Both the position numbers and the translations under genes were made by a program. DNA of 64,000 bases, from positions 63,272,001 through 63,336,000 of the forward strand of contig NC_072893.1 in NCBI RefSeq assembly GCF_027943255.1, in the 5' to 3' direction. The stretch is from Anastrepha obliqua (Eukaryota; Arthropoda; Insecta; Diptera; Tephritidae). Shown in pieces: positions 46,240-59,400 of this stretch. Position 1 is the stretch's first letter, and each line of letters starts with the position of its first letter. The notes below the pieces were generated by a model. The model saw nothing but the letters and a program-made list of their open reading frames with translations, was not told the DNA's origin and made no database searches.

Positions 46240-46729
46240 AATGAAAGTTTACCTTAAAAGCAGCGCCTAGCAAAATTTTATTATCGACCTTCACCATATT
46301 TCCTTCTAACTCTACACAACCATTCCATCGCTGTTCCCACGCTTAGAAGCACCCTTCGCAATTCTCGGAAATTAACCCGTTCAGCACTGTTAGAATTACA
46401 GTTTCCTTAACCTACTGTATGGCACCATGATGGGTTTCCTTGAGATGCGACTTCATTTTAGACAACAAAAACAGTCACAGTCACAGTGTGCGATATCGGG
46501 GCTATAGGATAGAGTTTCGGCACTTATCTCCCCAATGTCAATTTCGAATTCATGTTTTAACTTTGGAATCGGCTCTCTGCATGATTGGTGTAGCATTTAC
46601 CAAGTTTACCGTTTTTTAAACGCCTAACCATAAACTATCTGTCACATAACAAATGTTATTTCACCTGTCAAAGTGAAAAGCCATCGATAATGCGAATTTC
46701 AAACACTAAATGGACCTCCCTGTACAATG
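46240..46729 (-). pseudogene. Decayed mariner (DD34D) of the CAGGGTGGTCCA family
   Basis: The minus-strand 5' end is TGTACAGGGAGGTCCA near 46729, and its first 150 bp match the MITE at 9384-9771. After an internal deletion the 3' part reads YSPDIAHCDCDCF, LKSHLK, NGLISENCEGCF, WEQRWNGCVELEGN, corresponding to YSPDLAPCDFFLFPKLK...W..RW of mariner transposases. Multiple stops. Confidence 0.65.
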
Positions 46730-46924
46730 CTAAGTGGTTGGCGAATTAAAAGCAAATACTGGTTATTACCTATTGCCATAAAATTCAATTTGGAATAGAA
46801 TAGCAGTAGAATATATTTCAAACAGTCCAAGTCCATCCACGATTAAACTTGTGCGCTTTTCGGGCAATCCATACCCACAAATTTTCCAATACATTTTCTT
46901 ATTTTAATGTTTCGCCGGATTATC

Positions 46925-46997
46925 CAGCTCGGCCGCCGGAGGAGCAGCTCGGCCAAACACCCAAAAAGGGGTAAGCGCCAATTATACATTTATATAT
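46925..46997 (+). repeat. SINE 3' tail fragment
   Basis: AGGAGCAGCTCGGCCAAACA-CCCAAAAAGGGGTAAGCGCC then AATTATACA, the last about 70 bp of the tRNA-SINE. Confidence 0.6.
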
Positions 46998-47606
46998 ATC
47001 CAGCTAACAACTGCTTTTGACTGAAAATCCAATTTGATTGTAACAAACAATTATATTAAGGCGATCCACTCCGATAACAATTCAGAAAAAGGTTATTTTT
47101 AATTAAAACAAGGAAGTAGAAAGTTGTGGTAGCACTCAGGCCAGCCGTTTTAAAGTTTCTCTCATCAGATAAAACAAAATACATATTATAAGTCATTTAT
47201 TCTTTATTTTCTGTTTTTGTTTTCAAATGATTAAGACTTTTAATAACACGCTTGACAGTTGCAGGTCCGACACTTAACCGGCTTCCGTTCTTAATTTTAG
47301 CCTGAGAGGAATAAGTTGCAAGCTAATCGCATAATTGTTCTCTTATCTGTAGCTGATACCGCCTGGTGAGTGCACCCTTTTCATATTATTGCATATTATT
47401 TATCATCTCTTAAAAAATGGTTATAACATTTTGACTTCTTGTAGCTTTCCCAGCAATTTTTTAAGCAATGCTAAATTTTTTAAATAAATTAAAATTCCAT
47501 ATTTTTGCTCTGGGTAAAAACTTTTTTATAGCTTTTTTTCTCTAAGAAATTGATTTGAACTATACATTGAGCGGCAGGCTAATCACCTACCCTGTCAGAA
47601 ATCATA

Positions 47607-48900
47607 ATACTAAAAAGTAAGGTGAATTTATTTGTCAAACTTCGCGGGATTAAAATTTCGCTCTAGTTATTTTTTCCATGAGTTCGCAGCACTGTTAATA
47701 ACATCTGGGCCAACTTTCATGTGAATGTCATTATCAGTAATATATTTACGCTTATGTTTACCAAATGACCAAGAGTGCATTTTTCGATTTTTACAATGTC
47801 TGATTTGATTGAGCAGAGAAGTGCCATCAAATTTTGTTTGCGGAATGAAATTTCGGCTGCGGAAACGTTTAGCAAGTTGCAGAAGGCATTTGGTGATTCG
47901 ACCAAGTCGCAGAAAAATGTTTATAAGTGGTACAAAGACTTCAAAGAGGGTCGAGAACGTGTTGATGACTTGGAGCGCTCCGGACGACCATCGACGTCAA
48001 CAGATGACTAACACGTCAATAAAGTGAAGGTGTTAGGGCCCAAAATCCGTCGGTTGACTGTTAAAGACCTTACTGATATGATCGGAATATCAGAAGGATC
48101 TGTGAAAACCATTTTGAAAGACCATTTGGGCCTACGAAAAGTCAAATCTCGTTTGGTACCGAAAACTCTCAATTTTTTGGAAAAAAGTCGTCGCGTTGAT
48201 GTGTGTGAAACAATGCTTTTAGACTATCAGCAAGCTCAAAACCATCATTACGGGAGATGAGACTTGGACTTATGCTTACGACCCTGAAACAACCGACCAA
48301 TCAAGCGAATATCGTGCTAAAGGCGAGGCCAGACCGAAAAGAGCACGTCAAAGTCGTTCAAAAATAAAGGTCATGATGACAGTTTTTTTCGATTTTCGTG
48401 GTGTGGTGCACTATGAATTCCTTCCACCTGACCAAACTGTTAATAAGGAATATTATTTGAGCGTTATGCGTCGTTTACGTGAAGCAATTCGTCTAAAAAG
48501 ACCAGAATTATGGGCCAACAACTCTTGGTTTTTGCATCTCGATAATGCACCGTCTCACACTGCACTCGTTCTTCGTGACCATTTCGCCAAAAATTCCACG
48601 CATATCGTTCCGCAACCACCGTATTCGCCTGATTTGGCTCCGTGTGACTTTTGGCTATTCCCAAAACTCAAGAGACCACTCCAGGGAACGTGTTTCGAGT
48701 CGATTGAGGAGATAAAAGCTGAATCGAAGAAGGTGCTGATGGCTATACCGGAAATGGAATGTTTGGCATGTTTCGGCGATTGGAAAAATCGTTGGCATAA
48801 GTGTATTTCATCGAAAGGGGATTATTTTGAAGGAGATGAAATTAATTTACAAGAATAAATAAAGATTTACAACCAAATTCACCTTACTTTTTACCCACAG
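47607..48900 (+). mobile_element. mariner (DD34D), about 1294 bp, two lesions
   Basis: Inner ends AAAAAGTAAGGTGAATTT and AAATTCACCTTACTTTTT, with TA at both borders. The outermost bases of the left end are altered (ATACT versus CTGTGGGT on the right). It carries a nearly full transposase. Distinct terminal sequence from the other families in the window. Confidence 0.85.
47796..48858 (+). pseudogene. mariner transposase, one nonsense and one frameshift
   Basis: Starts MSDLIEQRSAIKFCLRNE; first helix-turn-helix block KNVYKWYKDFKEGRERVDDL. A TAA at 48009 follows STSTDD, where relatives have Gln or Asn. Then VNKVKVLGPKIRRLTVKDL, second helix MIGISEGSVKTILKDHLG. Near 48230 a shift moves the frame to LKTIITGDETWTYAYDPE (first Asp). 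The last 160 codons are open: VFFDFRGVVHYEFLP, WFLHLDNAPSHTA (second Asp), PPYSPDLAPCDFWLFPKLK (third Asp, 34 residues later), SKGDYFEGDEI. Only two changes separate it from a full-length frame. Confidence 0.85.
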
Positions 48901-48999
48901 TATAAATTAATAAAACCAACGCAAAACTGAGTCTTGTCGAGGCCCTATGCTCCCGAGAGGAGTGAACAAGGAACAAAAAAAAAAATACATTGAGCCAAA

Positions 49000-49080
49000 A
49001 CCTCAAGCTTTTCCATGGCAGAAATATACTTGGACGCTTGCCATTGCTTGCCGAGGGGCGAAAAAACCTTTTCTATCATT
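49000..49080 (-). repeat. SINE body fragment
   Basis: CTTTTCCATGGCAGAAATAT-ACTTGGACG and CCATTGCTTGCCGAGGGGCG are a short piece of the inverted tRNA-SINE. Confidence 0.55.
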
Positions 49081-49084
49081 TCCG

Positions 49085-50450
<1,366 letters not shown>

Positions 50451-51084
50451 TCTAGAATAAATTTCGAACCTCCTTATTTTTAATTTTAATTATTAGTCCC
50501 TAATTATAATAATTATTTTTTGTTATATTTTTTTAGAAGAAAATGTATGTATGAGATTTCGGGATACGAGAAACCCATTGTTGATATTTAGTTTACTTAA
50601 AACCCTCCCCGAGAGGGCACAGCAATAATTACAACATACAGTTTGTCTCAGTTAAGGTTCTTGGCCCACTTGTTTTTAATTTTTCCAATGCATCATATAC
50701 GAATGATATCGAATTGGCAGCTCATTCAATAAATTAAAAAAAAAACCGATGTAACCATGATTAAAAGAATTCAAAAGGTGTGGCCAACATCAGACCGACA
50801 TAACAGGGGGTGTGGCAGCGATTTGTTTACAGCTAAACTGAGATTGTGTTTTGATGATATAAGAAAATTGTTCCTATTACTTCATTGCCGCCTGAACAAC
50901 GACTGATTTTGGACGAGCGTAATGAACCTGGAAATGAGCAGCAGAACTTTGCTGCCGAATTCCCTATGATGTGGCACCGACCTAATATTAAAAGTACATA
51001 TCGGAGAGAACCATGTTGTTAAGGTGCATATAGTAAAATTTTACGAGAAGAATCTGTACTTTGTACAAAGATTTTGTCTGAGGG
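50451..51084. other. Intron, no recognised feature
   Basis: Mixed composition with a GC-richer part at 50880-51000 (AACCTGGAAATGAGCAGCAG, GCTGCCGAATTCCC) that may derive from an element I do not recognise. Confidence 0.35.
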
Positions 51085-51285
51085 GATCCCTAGTGAAATT
51101 TTATGGCAAATAATTTTCTAGAACATTTTAACCCTCTAGCGAACGTCAAAATGACATTTTATGTGCACTTTCTAAAAAAAAGAGGGGCCAAAACGACCCT
51201 TTCGTGAAAGAGCTAATGGGTTAAAATGTTCTACAAAAATATTGCTGGTAAAATTTTATTATACACACTTTACCAATATGTTTTT
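51085..51285. repeat. 200-bp inverted repeat with TTAA-CCC inner borders
   Basis: The left arm AAATTTTATGGCAAATAATT-TTCTAGAACATTTTAACCC is matched by the inverse of the right arm (GGGTTAAAATGTTCTACAAA-AATATTGCTGGTAAAATTT). The loop of about 85 bp holds CAAAATGACATTTTATG and AACGACCCTTTCG. No gene. Confidence 0.6.
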
Positions 51286-51489
51286 CTCCGACATACATAT
51301 GTATATCTTAACTCTTTTTTTATTTATTCTTAAAACACTTAGACAAAATATGGCAAAGTTAAAATTGCCATAGCAAAGAAATTTACTACATTTGCGCACC
51401 CACAAATGCTGTTGCACAGTGTAATGGGAATGTTTAGTATTTCGAATAACCATTAATATATCGCAAGAATTAATTTTTTTATTAAAAAA

Positions 51490-51515
51490 AACACAATTTA
51501 GACCACCCTGTACTA
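51490..51515. repeat. Solo end of the CAGGGTGGTCCA family
   Basis: TTTAGACCACCCTGTACT matches the right end of the 9384-9771 MITE. No matching left end was found nearby. Confidence 0.4.
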
Positions 51516-51629
51516 CAGAGCATATTAAAAATTTGTTATCATCACTTTTTGCCTAGTAAGTGGGTAAAAGCAAGACATTTTGCTAAGTTTTGACTATTTC
51601 TTTAATTTTCTTTTTTATAAAAATAAATG

Positions 51630-51870
51630 TATGTAGGTCATACTACAACAAAAGCCACATAACACAAACTTTCACACTCTGTGAAAAGTTAAAAAAATAT
51701 TAAACAAATTTCTATCGAAATTTCAAACTTTCTACTCAGAATTGTTAGGAAAATTTTGGGTATGCATATTAATTTAATATTTAGTATAATATTGTTCAAG
51801 TTTAAAGTGGCTCCAAATTTGATTTGATTTTTTTTTTTTCCAACGAATGCTCGAATTTTTTTAGATGGAA
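51630..51870. repeat. Partial MITE of the 2599-3320 family
   Basis: ACTACAACAAAAGCCACATA-ACACAAACTTTCACACT, CAAACTTTCTACTCAGAATT and TTTGATTTGATTTTTT, CGAATGCTCGAATTTTTTTA correspond to 2705-2870. Confidence 0.55.
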
Positions 51871-52239
51871 ATTTTAATTGTAAAACTTAGATGTGAACAG
51901 TCATTTGCTTACCATGATTTGTTATCCTATCCTCTGGACTAGTCATCGTGATGAGTCTGTAAGAAAAAAACTGTTAAAAACAAATAATAGTAATAACCTA
52001 AATATTTATATACAAAATTGCGCTAGTGGCTGCGTCATATGGCATTGATCGCCCATTTAATGCTCCCTATATTCTTTCTCGTAATCCACTGGACTAAGAG
52101 AACTAAATAAATTCAATGATTAAGCTGATCTAGACAGGTTTCTTTAAGACTGTTATAACAGCAACGACAAGCACTTTCAACATCCTATAAGAGTAAGCGT
52201 CTCTAATTCTTTTTCTTGAAATTTCATCTAATGGAGGAT

Positions 52240-52350
52240 GCCGAACGTAGTGGCAGGACGCGGATTTATATACGGCCAAGGACTGTCACTTCAGCAACAT
52301 TCCTCGTATATGCATGGAGAATATTTATGCTACTACAACAACAACAAAGT
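52240..52350 (+). repeat. (CAA)n-tailed repeat, plus orientation
   Basis: ACGGCCAAGGACTGTCACTT, CAGCAACATTCCTCGTATAT, GGAGAATATTTATGCT and ACTACAACAACAACAAAG. 5' part diverged. Confidence 0.7.
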
Positions 52351-52354
52351 AGTG

Positions 52355-53960
52355 GCATCGAAAACTGATGAAAACATCAATAAAGTGAAATAAAAGTTGC
52401 CCAATAACCAAAAACTAACCTTAGAGAGCTGACAGAGGTCTTGTTGAACAATGCATATAGATCCGTTCAGAACATTATAGTTAATGATTTGGGTTTGCGC
52501 CGTGTTGCTGCAAACTTGGTGGTGCAAAAAAATGGTTGTATCAACCAAAGACCAAACATTCAACAAACACATTATTAATGGAGACGAGATAAGGGGCAAT
52601 AGGCCGACCGGCTGCTGCGACTGTCTGGTCGCGTGGAACCAATGATTCGCAGTGGACGAAGCTACAAACCTGCCAAAACACTGCCATAAGGACCGCGACA
52701 GGATGTCTTATGATGACCCCAATACAACACCCACAAGCCGAGGCCCATATGCTACCTGTAAAGGAGCATAATAAACTGCTCAGCAAGCAGTTCCTGCTAG
52801 GGTGTTACCGTAGGTCTCACCCATGCAGACACCTGCTTGAGCCTGAGCCACCTCCCAGGCATGTCAGGAGGCACTTCCTCAATTACGCGGATGAGATCCA
52901 GGACAAAACAGACCGACATCGACTGGATCGGACAGTGTACAGACAGACAATGAACGACATTCATCGGGAGACCCTTACCACCTGCTTAAGCTCCCGACCC
53001 CCGAATGCCGTCATCGGAGTCCAACCACCACCCATCGCAGACGAAGAGCTCCAACTTCCCCGAGAGTCCCGCATAACCTTAGCACAACTACGTTCTGGAT
53101 ACTGTAGCAGGTTAAACTCCTAGTTATTCAGAATTGACCCCGATGGGGGAAGGCACCCCGCACGACACTAACCACCTTTTCACATGCCCAAACAAACCCA
53201 CTCATCAACACCCCTCCCCCTCTGGACCCAACCCGTCGACACAGCTAGCTTCCTGGACTTACCGTTAGATGAGCTAGACGAAGACGACCAGTGATTACAT
53301 TACACCGACAGGGCAAAGTTACTGCTACAACAACAAAAACAACGAGGTTAGGGGTTTGAGTGTACGACACGCAATCCAGACATCAGGCGAGTTTGTGGAG
53401 AGCTTCAAATGAACCAAGAACAAAAAACACACGTCGTTTTCAATCAAAAAATAAATCGAAGCTCACGGTTTTTATGGACTAAAACGGCAATATACACCAC
53501 GAGTTTTCGCCAGACAGTCGGACAGTTAATAAGGTTATTAATTGGGCGTTATTAGACGTTTACGTGAAGCAATTCGCCAAAAAAGAAAGGATTTGTGGGA
53601 AAACAGCTAGTGAATTTTGCTCCATGATAACGCACCGTCGGACAGTGTCATCATTATCCATGAATTTTCGACTAAAATCGAAACGAATACCATCCAAAAG
53701 CCATCGATATGGTGGAATTTTTTCTGTTTGGTTGAGTCAAAAAAAACCACTACGACGAACGCGTTTTAACAGCCGAAAGGAAGTGATCCAAAAATCGGAA
53801 ACGGCTCTGATTGCTATGCCGAAAATAGAGTTCTAGAAATGTTTTAGGAAATGGATCAAAGGCTGGCTTTAGTGTGTTGCAGTTTATGGCGGGTTTTTGA
53901 AAACGATAATATCACTTTTGAGGAATAAACTTGTATTTTAAATTTTCTGAATGCATTCCC
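52355..53960 (+). pseudogene. Decayed mariner transposase split by a LINE insertion
   Basis: Left part: LRELTEVLLNNAYRSVQNII, VNDLGLRRVAANLV, then IINGDE, the first catalytic Asp motif (52572-52588). Right part (53355 on): VYDTQSRHQASLWRASNEP, RRFQSKNKSKLTVFMD, then shifted NGNIHHEF, RTVNK, LREAI, HDNAPS-like and PKIEF, up to an AATAAA near 53925. The LINE at 52597-53341 lies between, flanked by a 13-bp duplication. Many stops. Ends not identified. Confidence 0.75.
52597..53341 (+). mobile_element. Jockey-like LINE, 5'-truncated, 745 bp, 13-bp target duplication
   Basis: An open frame runs RPAAATVWSRGTNDSQW, TKLQTCQNTAIRTATGCLMM, then QAEAHMLPVKEHNKLLSKQF, RRSHPCRHLLEPEPPPRHV, FLNYADEIQDKTDRH, EELQLPRESRITLAQLRSGY up to a TAG after CSRLNS (53120). 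The 3' UTR-like rest includes HDTNHLF and GACGAAGACGACCAGTGA, ending CTGCTACAACAACAAAAACA. ACGAGATAAGGGG (52584-52596) and ACGAGGTTAGGGG (53342-53354) are the two halves of the duplication (11 of 13 identical). Best-preserved copy of this LINE in the window. Confidence 0.85.
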
Positions 53961-54002
53961 GGAACTTTTTGATAGAAAAACTGTTTCTTGTAGTTGCTAT
54001 TG

Positions 54003-54112
54003 CAGCAGTTTACTAAGGCCTGTAAAGGGCGCAGTACAGTCATCGGCCGTTGTCGTCAGTCTTATCTTATATTTCGACAGGGTGGGTCCGGAGGGAGAGG
54101 TATGTTAGACGG
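54003..54112 (-). mobile_element. Jockey-like LINE 3' fragment, minus orientation
   Basis: Read in reverse: CATACCTCTCCCTCCGGACC-CACCCTGTCGAAATA and CCTTAGTAAACTGCTGCAAT, the LINE's last about 100 bp (compare 53210-53330). Confidence 0.6.
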
Positions 54113-55079
54113 ATGGAGTTAAGTAAACGCGTGACTAAACGGATAGTTATACATAGATTGATAGTTTAATATCCGGAACGGAGAGAGCTTCATGTGTCTT
54201 CATTACTGGGGAAAGGAGAGATATCAGGCTATCTGCGTACCTTTGGTTGACGGGTTTCCCAGGTTTCAATAGTGGGGCCATTCTTCCTGATTTTCACTTT
54301 TCAGTGGTTATAAGAGTGACCATAGGCAAATTGATGATGTGCTACTTTGTAAGATATGTTACGCGCGTTGGACCTATGTTATCAACATTAACATGCTTCG
54401 TCCGCCAGGACTAATGGTATTATAGCCTGATAACCACCTGAACGTCATCGCTGGTGAACCGTTCGGTAGGTTGCGCAGACTTCTGATAGCAGGGCACTTG
54501 GTTCTGTTCTCCGGAGGATGCAGGCTCCGCAAATATCTTCTTGCGAGAGTAGTCTTACAAAAAATTTGTATTTTCACCATTTTATTTAATTAAAATGTGA
54601 TTCGTACTTCTTATGAAAAATTTAGCAGAAAAAACAGAACTTGTTTCTGGAAGCGGAAATGTTGTCGAAGATGACACAGATACCAGCTTAATTTAACTGG
54701 TGTAACGCCTACTGATAATACTTTTACATGGGTTGATGATTTGTCGAAAGGCGGGTTAATAAACCCTAGATCCGCTTTTGTAAATGAATTATTTCTCCAT
54801 TTTTATTTATTTAATGGGACCCACATTTATTGCTGTCAAAACCGAAAAACTTTTTCACACAGCGAAAAATAGAAAGAAAAAAAAAAAACTTTTTTTAAAA
54901 TATAATAATATTTAAATAAATTTTTAAAGAGAACTAAGTATGAAATTTTTAACGCACGCGTGTTTATCGATTGAACTTAAACAAAATTATTTCTTGCAGG
55001 GAAATCCACTGATTATGAAAAGTTTTTACATGCATATTCTCGTATTTAAAACCGCACCATTTTGTTGCCACATCCTCAT
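54113..55079. other. Intron, no firm feature
   Basis: A minus-strand open frame at 54374-54580 (LARRYLRSLHPPENRTKCPA) has GC content above its surroundings and may be a LINE relic, but I cannot match it to a family. The rest is AT-rich. Confidence 0.35.
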
Positions 55080-55905
55080 TACCAACTTGTTTGCCAGTTA
55101 CTTACCGCATGACTATATCCAGCCTGTGCGGTTTAGGAATCTTATTAGGTTGTTGACATCTAAGCCACAGTTGTTCGAGACCTTCGAACAGCGGTTTGCC
55201 TAGGGTTAACATTCTGTTCTTCCAAAGGGCAGGGCATTCACAGAGGAAATGGAAGATTGCTTCCTTTTTCTCCGGTTGTTTACAACTATGACAATATGTG
55301 TTGTGAGGGATGCCCACTGGATTGTTTGAGGTTGTAGGTGGGCCATAACGTCCTGCTAATTTTGCATTTCGTCTGGTATCATCTACAATTCGCGATTCTT
55401 AGGTATTTTAGGGAAATTGTACTCTTTACTGCACCTAATGGCGTGAATACCGATTCTGCAAGAGCGTTATTCATGGCAGATCCCCCCTCTTGTCAGTTCA
55501 TCTGCTTTTTCGTTACCTTCAATATTCCGATGTCCCGGGGCCCAGATTAAAATAACTTTATGGTTTTCACTCAAGGTGAAAAGGCTATTCCTACTTTTTT
55601 CCATAGAGGTTGTTGTAGCTGAATTCAGTGTCTGTATTGCAACTTAGCCATCCGAAAGAATAGCGATATTGCCCTTAAAAGAGAAATGTGCGATTAGTAG
55701 CTTACAAGCTTCCTCAATTGCCAGTACTACCGCCTGAAAGACACTGCAGGCATTAGAAAGACGCACAGATTTTTCAATTTTAAGTCTATGAGGATATATA
55801 CCAACTCTAACACCGCAATCAATTTTAGAGCCATCTGTATTAGACTGTAGTATCGAGTTATTTAGTGAAAATCCCTCAAAACCAGTACTGGAATTAGTAT
55901 CCAAA
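55080..55905 (-). pseudogene. R1/jockey-class LINE relic: RNase H domain and C-terminal Cys motif
   Basis: Minus strand: NTDGSKIDCGVRVGIYPHR, ACSVFQAVVLAIEEACKLL, NIAILSDG-stop (the DSQ position), VILIWAPGHRNIEGNEKADE, then shifted to CHSCKQPEKKEAIFHFLCEC-PALWKNRMLTLG at 55190-55300. Same domain order as the LINE at 18440-21575 but more decayed. Ends not defined. Confidence 0.75.
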
Positions 55906-56097
55906 AGATATTAAAACAAAACACCTAATTTCGGTATTGTTAAAAAATATTTTCTAGACAAAAGTAATAATTAATTAATTGAACCTAGTGCATACTTAAA
56001 TAAGTTGGATATAACTAATATATTAGAGGGGCAAACTGCATACAAGTCTAGTAGCCATCTATTGCCAGCGGGACACATATATGTATGTGTGTATGTA

Positions 56098-56430
56098 CTT
56101 GCCCTGACCACTCTTAATTATTGCCCCTACGATTTCTTCTCATAAACATCACAACATTTTTGTAAATATATATTTCGTACTACAACACAAACCATATAAC
56201 AGTTTGGTAAACTTTGTGCAAAACGAATTTTTACGAAACAAAATTTTTACAAAAAAAATTGTTTTAATTCCACCGAAACTTTCAACTTTTTAACCAGATT
56301 TTAAAAAAAAATCTGGATATGCTGTTTTATAGCGCATTTAATTTCAATATAATTAAGTGAAAGTTTCGAGTAATGATTTGATTTTTAGAAATCTTTTTTG
56401 TTGACAATGCTTGGATTTATCTTCCATACC
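56098..56430. mobile_element. MITE of the 2599-3320 family, left end intact
   Basis: After TA: CTTGCCCTGACCACTCTTAA, CCTACGATTTCTTCTCATAA, ACAACACAAACCATATAACA-GTTTGG. The body continues to about 56430 (GACAATGCTTGGATTTATCT); the right inverted repeat is missing. Confidence 0.65.
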
Positions 56431-59400
56431 AAAAAAGTAAAATAAAAATAAAATAAATATTTCAAAATTCAAAACTCAAGAATGCATAGATCTGCTAGCG
56501 CCAAAACCATACTCAGCACTATTTTGGTCCCGATTGACTTCGGGTGGGCGATGGTCACCTGCCATAGCGCCTGGGAACCCATCCATTAATTTAAATAATG
56601 GTGGAAACCAACAGTTTTCGAGAGGGCCATATAACCGAAATCTTTTGGCATCATATTCTATTCACAGGGTGAATCTTCTCTTAAGAATTATTATTTTTGC
56701 AGATGGCGTCGTACGTCAATCAGATTCGACTAGATAACTGTAGTATACAAACAGACAAACAACAGAGTGCGTAGAGGTCAAAATAAAGATTTCCTTCACT
56801 CAAAAGCATTTTCTTATTTGGAAACGTTATTCTAAAACAAAATTGAATGATTAATTTTGCGCCGCAGATGTATGCAATAAGTTAGTTTAAACAATTTATT
56901 CTCTGCTTCAAATCTCTTAAAACTTTTTTTTCAAAATTATAAGCAAACATATAGAACTGCAAACAAAGCAGTAGACAACAACAAGCAGCTCCTTTGCTGA
57001 AAGAACGTCATAACTAAAATAAAAATCTAGAAAAAAAGGGTTTTAATTTATGGCATTATTCTTTCCTCAGTAAAAGTGAAGACACATTTTCGTTTAATAG
57101 ATACCGTCATCAATTTTATGTACAGCATAAAGGAAGAGCTGGCGATCATAAGTCGGTTCTACGTTACCGAAACGACCCGGACTTATATCCAGCCAAGGAC
57201 TGTAACTCCAGCAGCAATCCCCGTATATAAATATGGGGAATGTTTGTGCTGCTACAACAAAAACAACAACAACAGCTGGCGATCATTTCTGCGTGCTTGT
57301 ATTTTTTTCGGGTTATGACGTTTCTTCAGCAAACAAACCATTTGTACATATTCGTACATACTATATTCATATACAATACATAATATGTATGTACATATGT
57401 ATATATGTACATATATATGTGTGTGCATACCTTGATAATTCACAAAATTTAATATTACATTATCAGTTCCTGACTCAATCTCGAATTTTTCGTGACAGGA
57501 TAATCTAAGAGGTTCTAATATAATTTCATTTCCATATTATTCAAACTTTGCGGGTTGGGTTATTATGAGGGTAAGCTAATGAAAATCTATGATTTAGCTC
57601 CGCGTTGCTTGTATTTCACTTTTTTATAAATAACATTTCCTAATCGCGATCCGAACACTTTAATATGCTATTGAGCTGCCCAATTTTTTTAAATTGTTGG
57701 CAAAATTTTAATTTGTTAAAAACATTTCCCGACACAGATAAGCATTCAATATTTTTATTAAATTATTATTTTATAAAGCTTATAGTTTATGTATAAATTC
57801 GAGAGATTTGTTTTGGTTTATCGCATGTAGGGTATTTGCTTTTCACTTGATTGCGTGCTCCTCCTTTATAGTATAACACATTTTTAAGCTTTAGTTATTC
57901 TTTTTGGCGTGTATGTCTGCATACATTTCCATTTTATAAAATGTATATACATACGTATATAACTATTTACGTAAATACATTTAATTTAGAGTACAATAAC
58001 AATTTAACACAACATAACACAGCACACTTGTTACATAAACCAACCAACCGAGCGATCAATTGCAGAAAAGAATGGAGTTGAATAGCGCACTACAACTCTA
58101 TGTATCCCAGAATTGCGCAGAGCTCGGAGAGCGCAAGAATAATGTATCATTAACTATTGTGGCGGCAGAAAATTGTTGGTACAACGATATTATGTCAAAT
58201 TCGGTTGAGACGGCAGTGGTTAGGTACAGGAAGAAATTAATTTAGCTAGAACTGGAGTGATGTGGTTCCGAGCGCTTTAGTTGAGCTGCTATTAACCACG
58301 GAACACGTTAAATCATAGCAAGCAATTTTGTCTTCATTTGTAAGGACACTTGTTCGTGAACGTCTCTCTCTTGGTCTCTTGGATTTCTAGTTTCGCGGGT
58401 GTTGTTCCTTGTTTTAAGTTCATGCAATTGGAACTACGCAAAATATTTGACGAAACGCGGCATAAGCATTCGGTGTATTCAATTCACTAGCTAGCAAAAT
58501 GAGCATACTACACATACGCAATGATAAATATTTAAATAAAAAGAAAACTATGAAGCAAATTGCAAATCACTCTCGGTCTATGATGATGTTGATGATTAAT
58601 GGTTTTTCTTCATTTTTTATACAATTTAGAGATCGGCGAATTTTGTCTAACTCCAATTTGATAACTTGTAAAACACCTGCAACCTCACACATAAGTACAC
58701 GTCTGACATCCACCTACTCTGCATAACTTTGCGCTCGGTTGTTCACTAGTTCGTCACGTTTTTAATTGGAAACGAAGTCTCGGGAATCTCGAAACCTAAT
58801 TAAGCACCAATTGCAACATAAATTTTGTTGTTGTCGCACAGTAATCACAAAATTTCTTTTAATTTACAAACGCATCTAAATTTTCTTTAGGAAAAACAAA
58901 AAAGTTTTAATTTCACGGTCAATGTTTTCACTTCCACAATTTAATCCAATCAGAACTTATTTACCAACTTTTGCTTTCGCCTTATGGAATTTTTTCACTT
59001 CGACTGATTTGATTTTCGATTTCAGCTATTCTCTTCTTCCTCTTTGTCATCTATCAAATTAATTTTTGCCTCATTTCATACATGCTCCTTCGCTATTGCC
59101 AGACCAATTTTTATTTTTCTCTCGTTTTTATTCTTATGCTGCTGCGTGCACCTATTTGTGTCTAAACGCAACAGCACTCTTAAAAAACAATTTGTTTGTG
59201 CATAAACATAAACTTTATAAATTAAAGGTATTTTATAATTATTTTATATTCAATACTAATACATTACATATATTGTATAGTATTCATAAAGTCTCGTATG
59301 GCATCATTTCAGCCCATAGAAAATGTCCAAAATGGTAGAGTTACATGAAGATATATCCTTTCTATTGAGAAATTTGAATACTTCAAAACCAATTGTTTTA

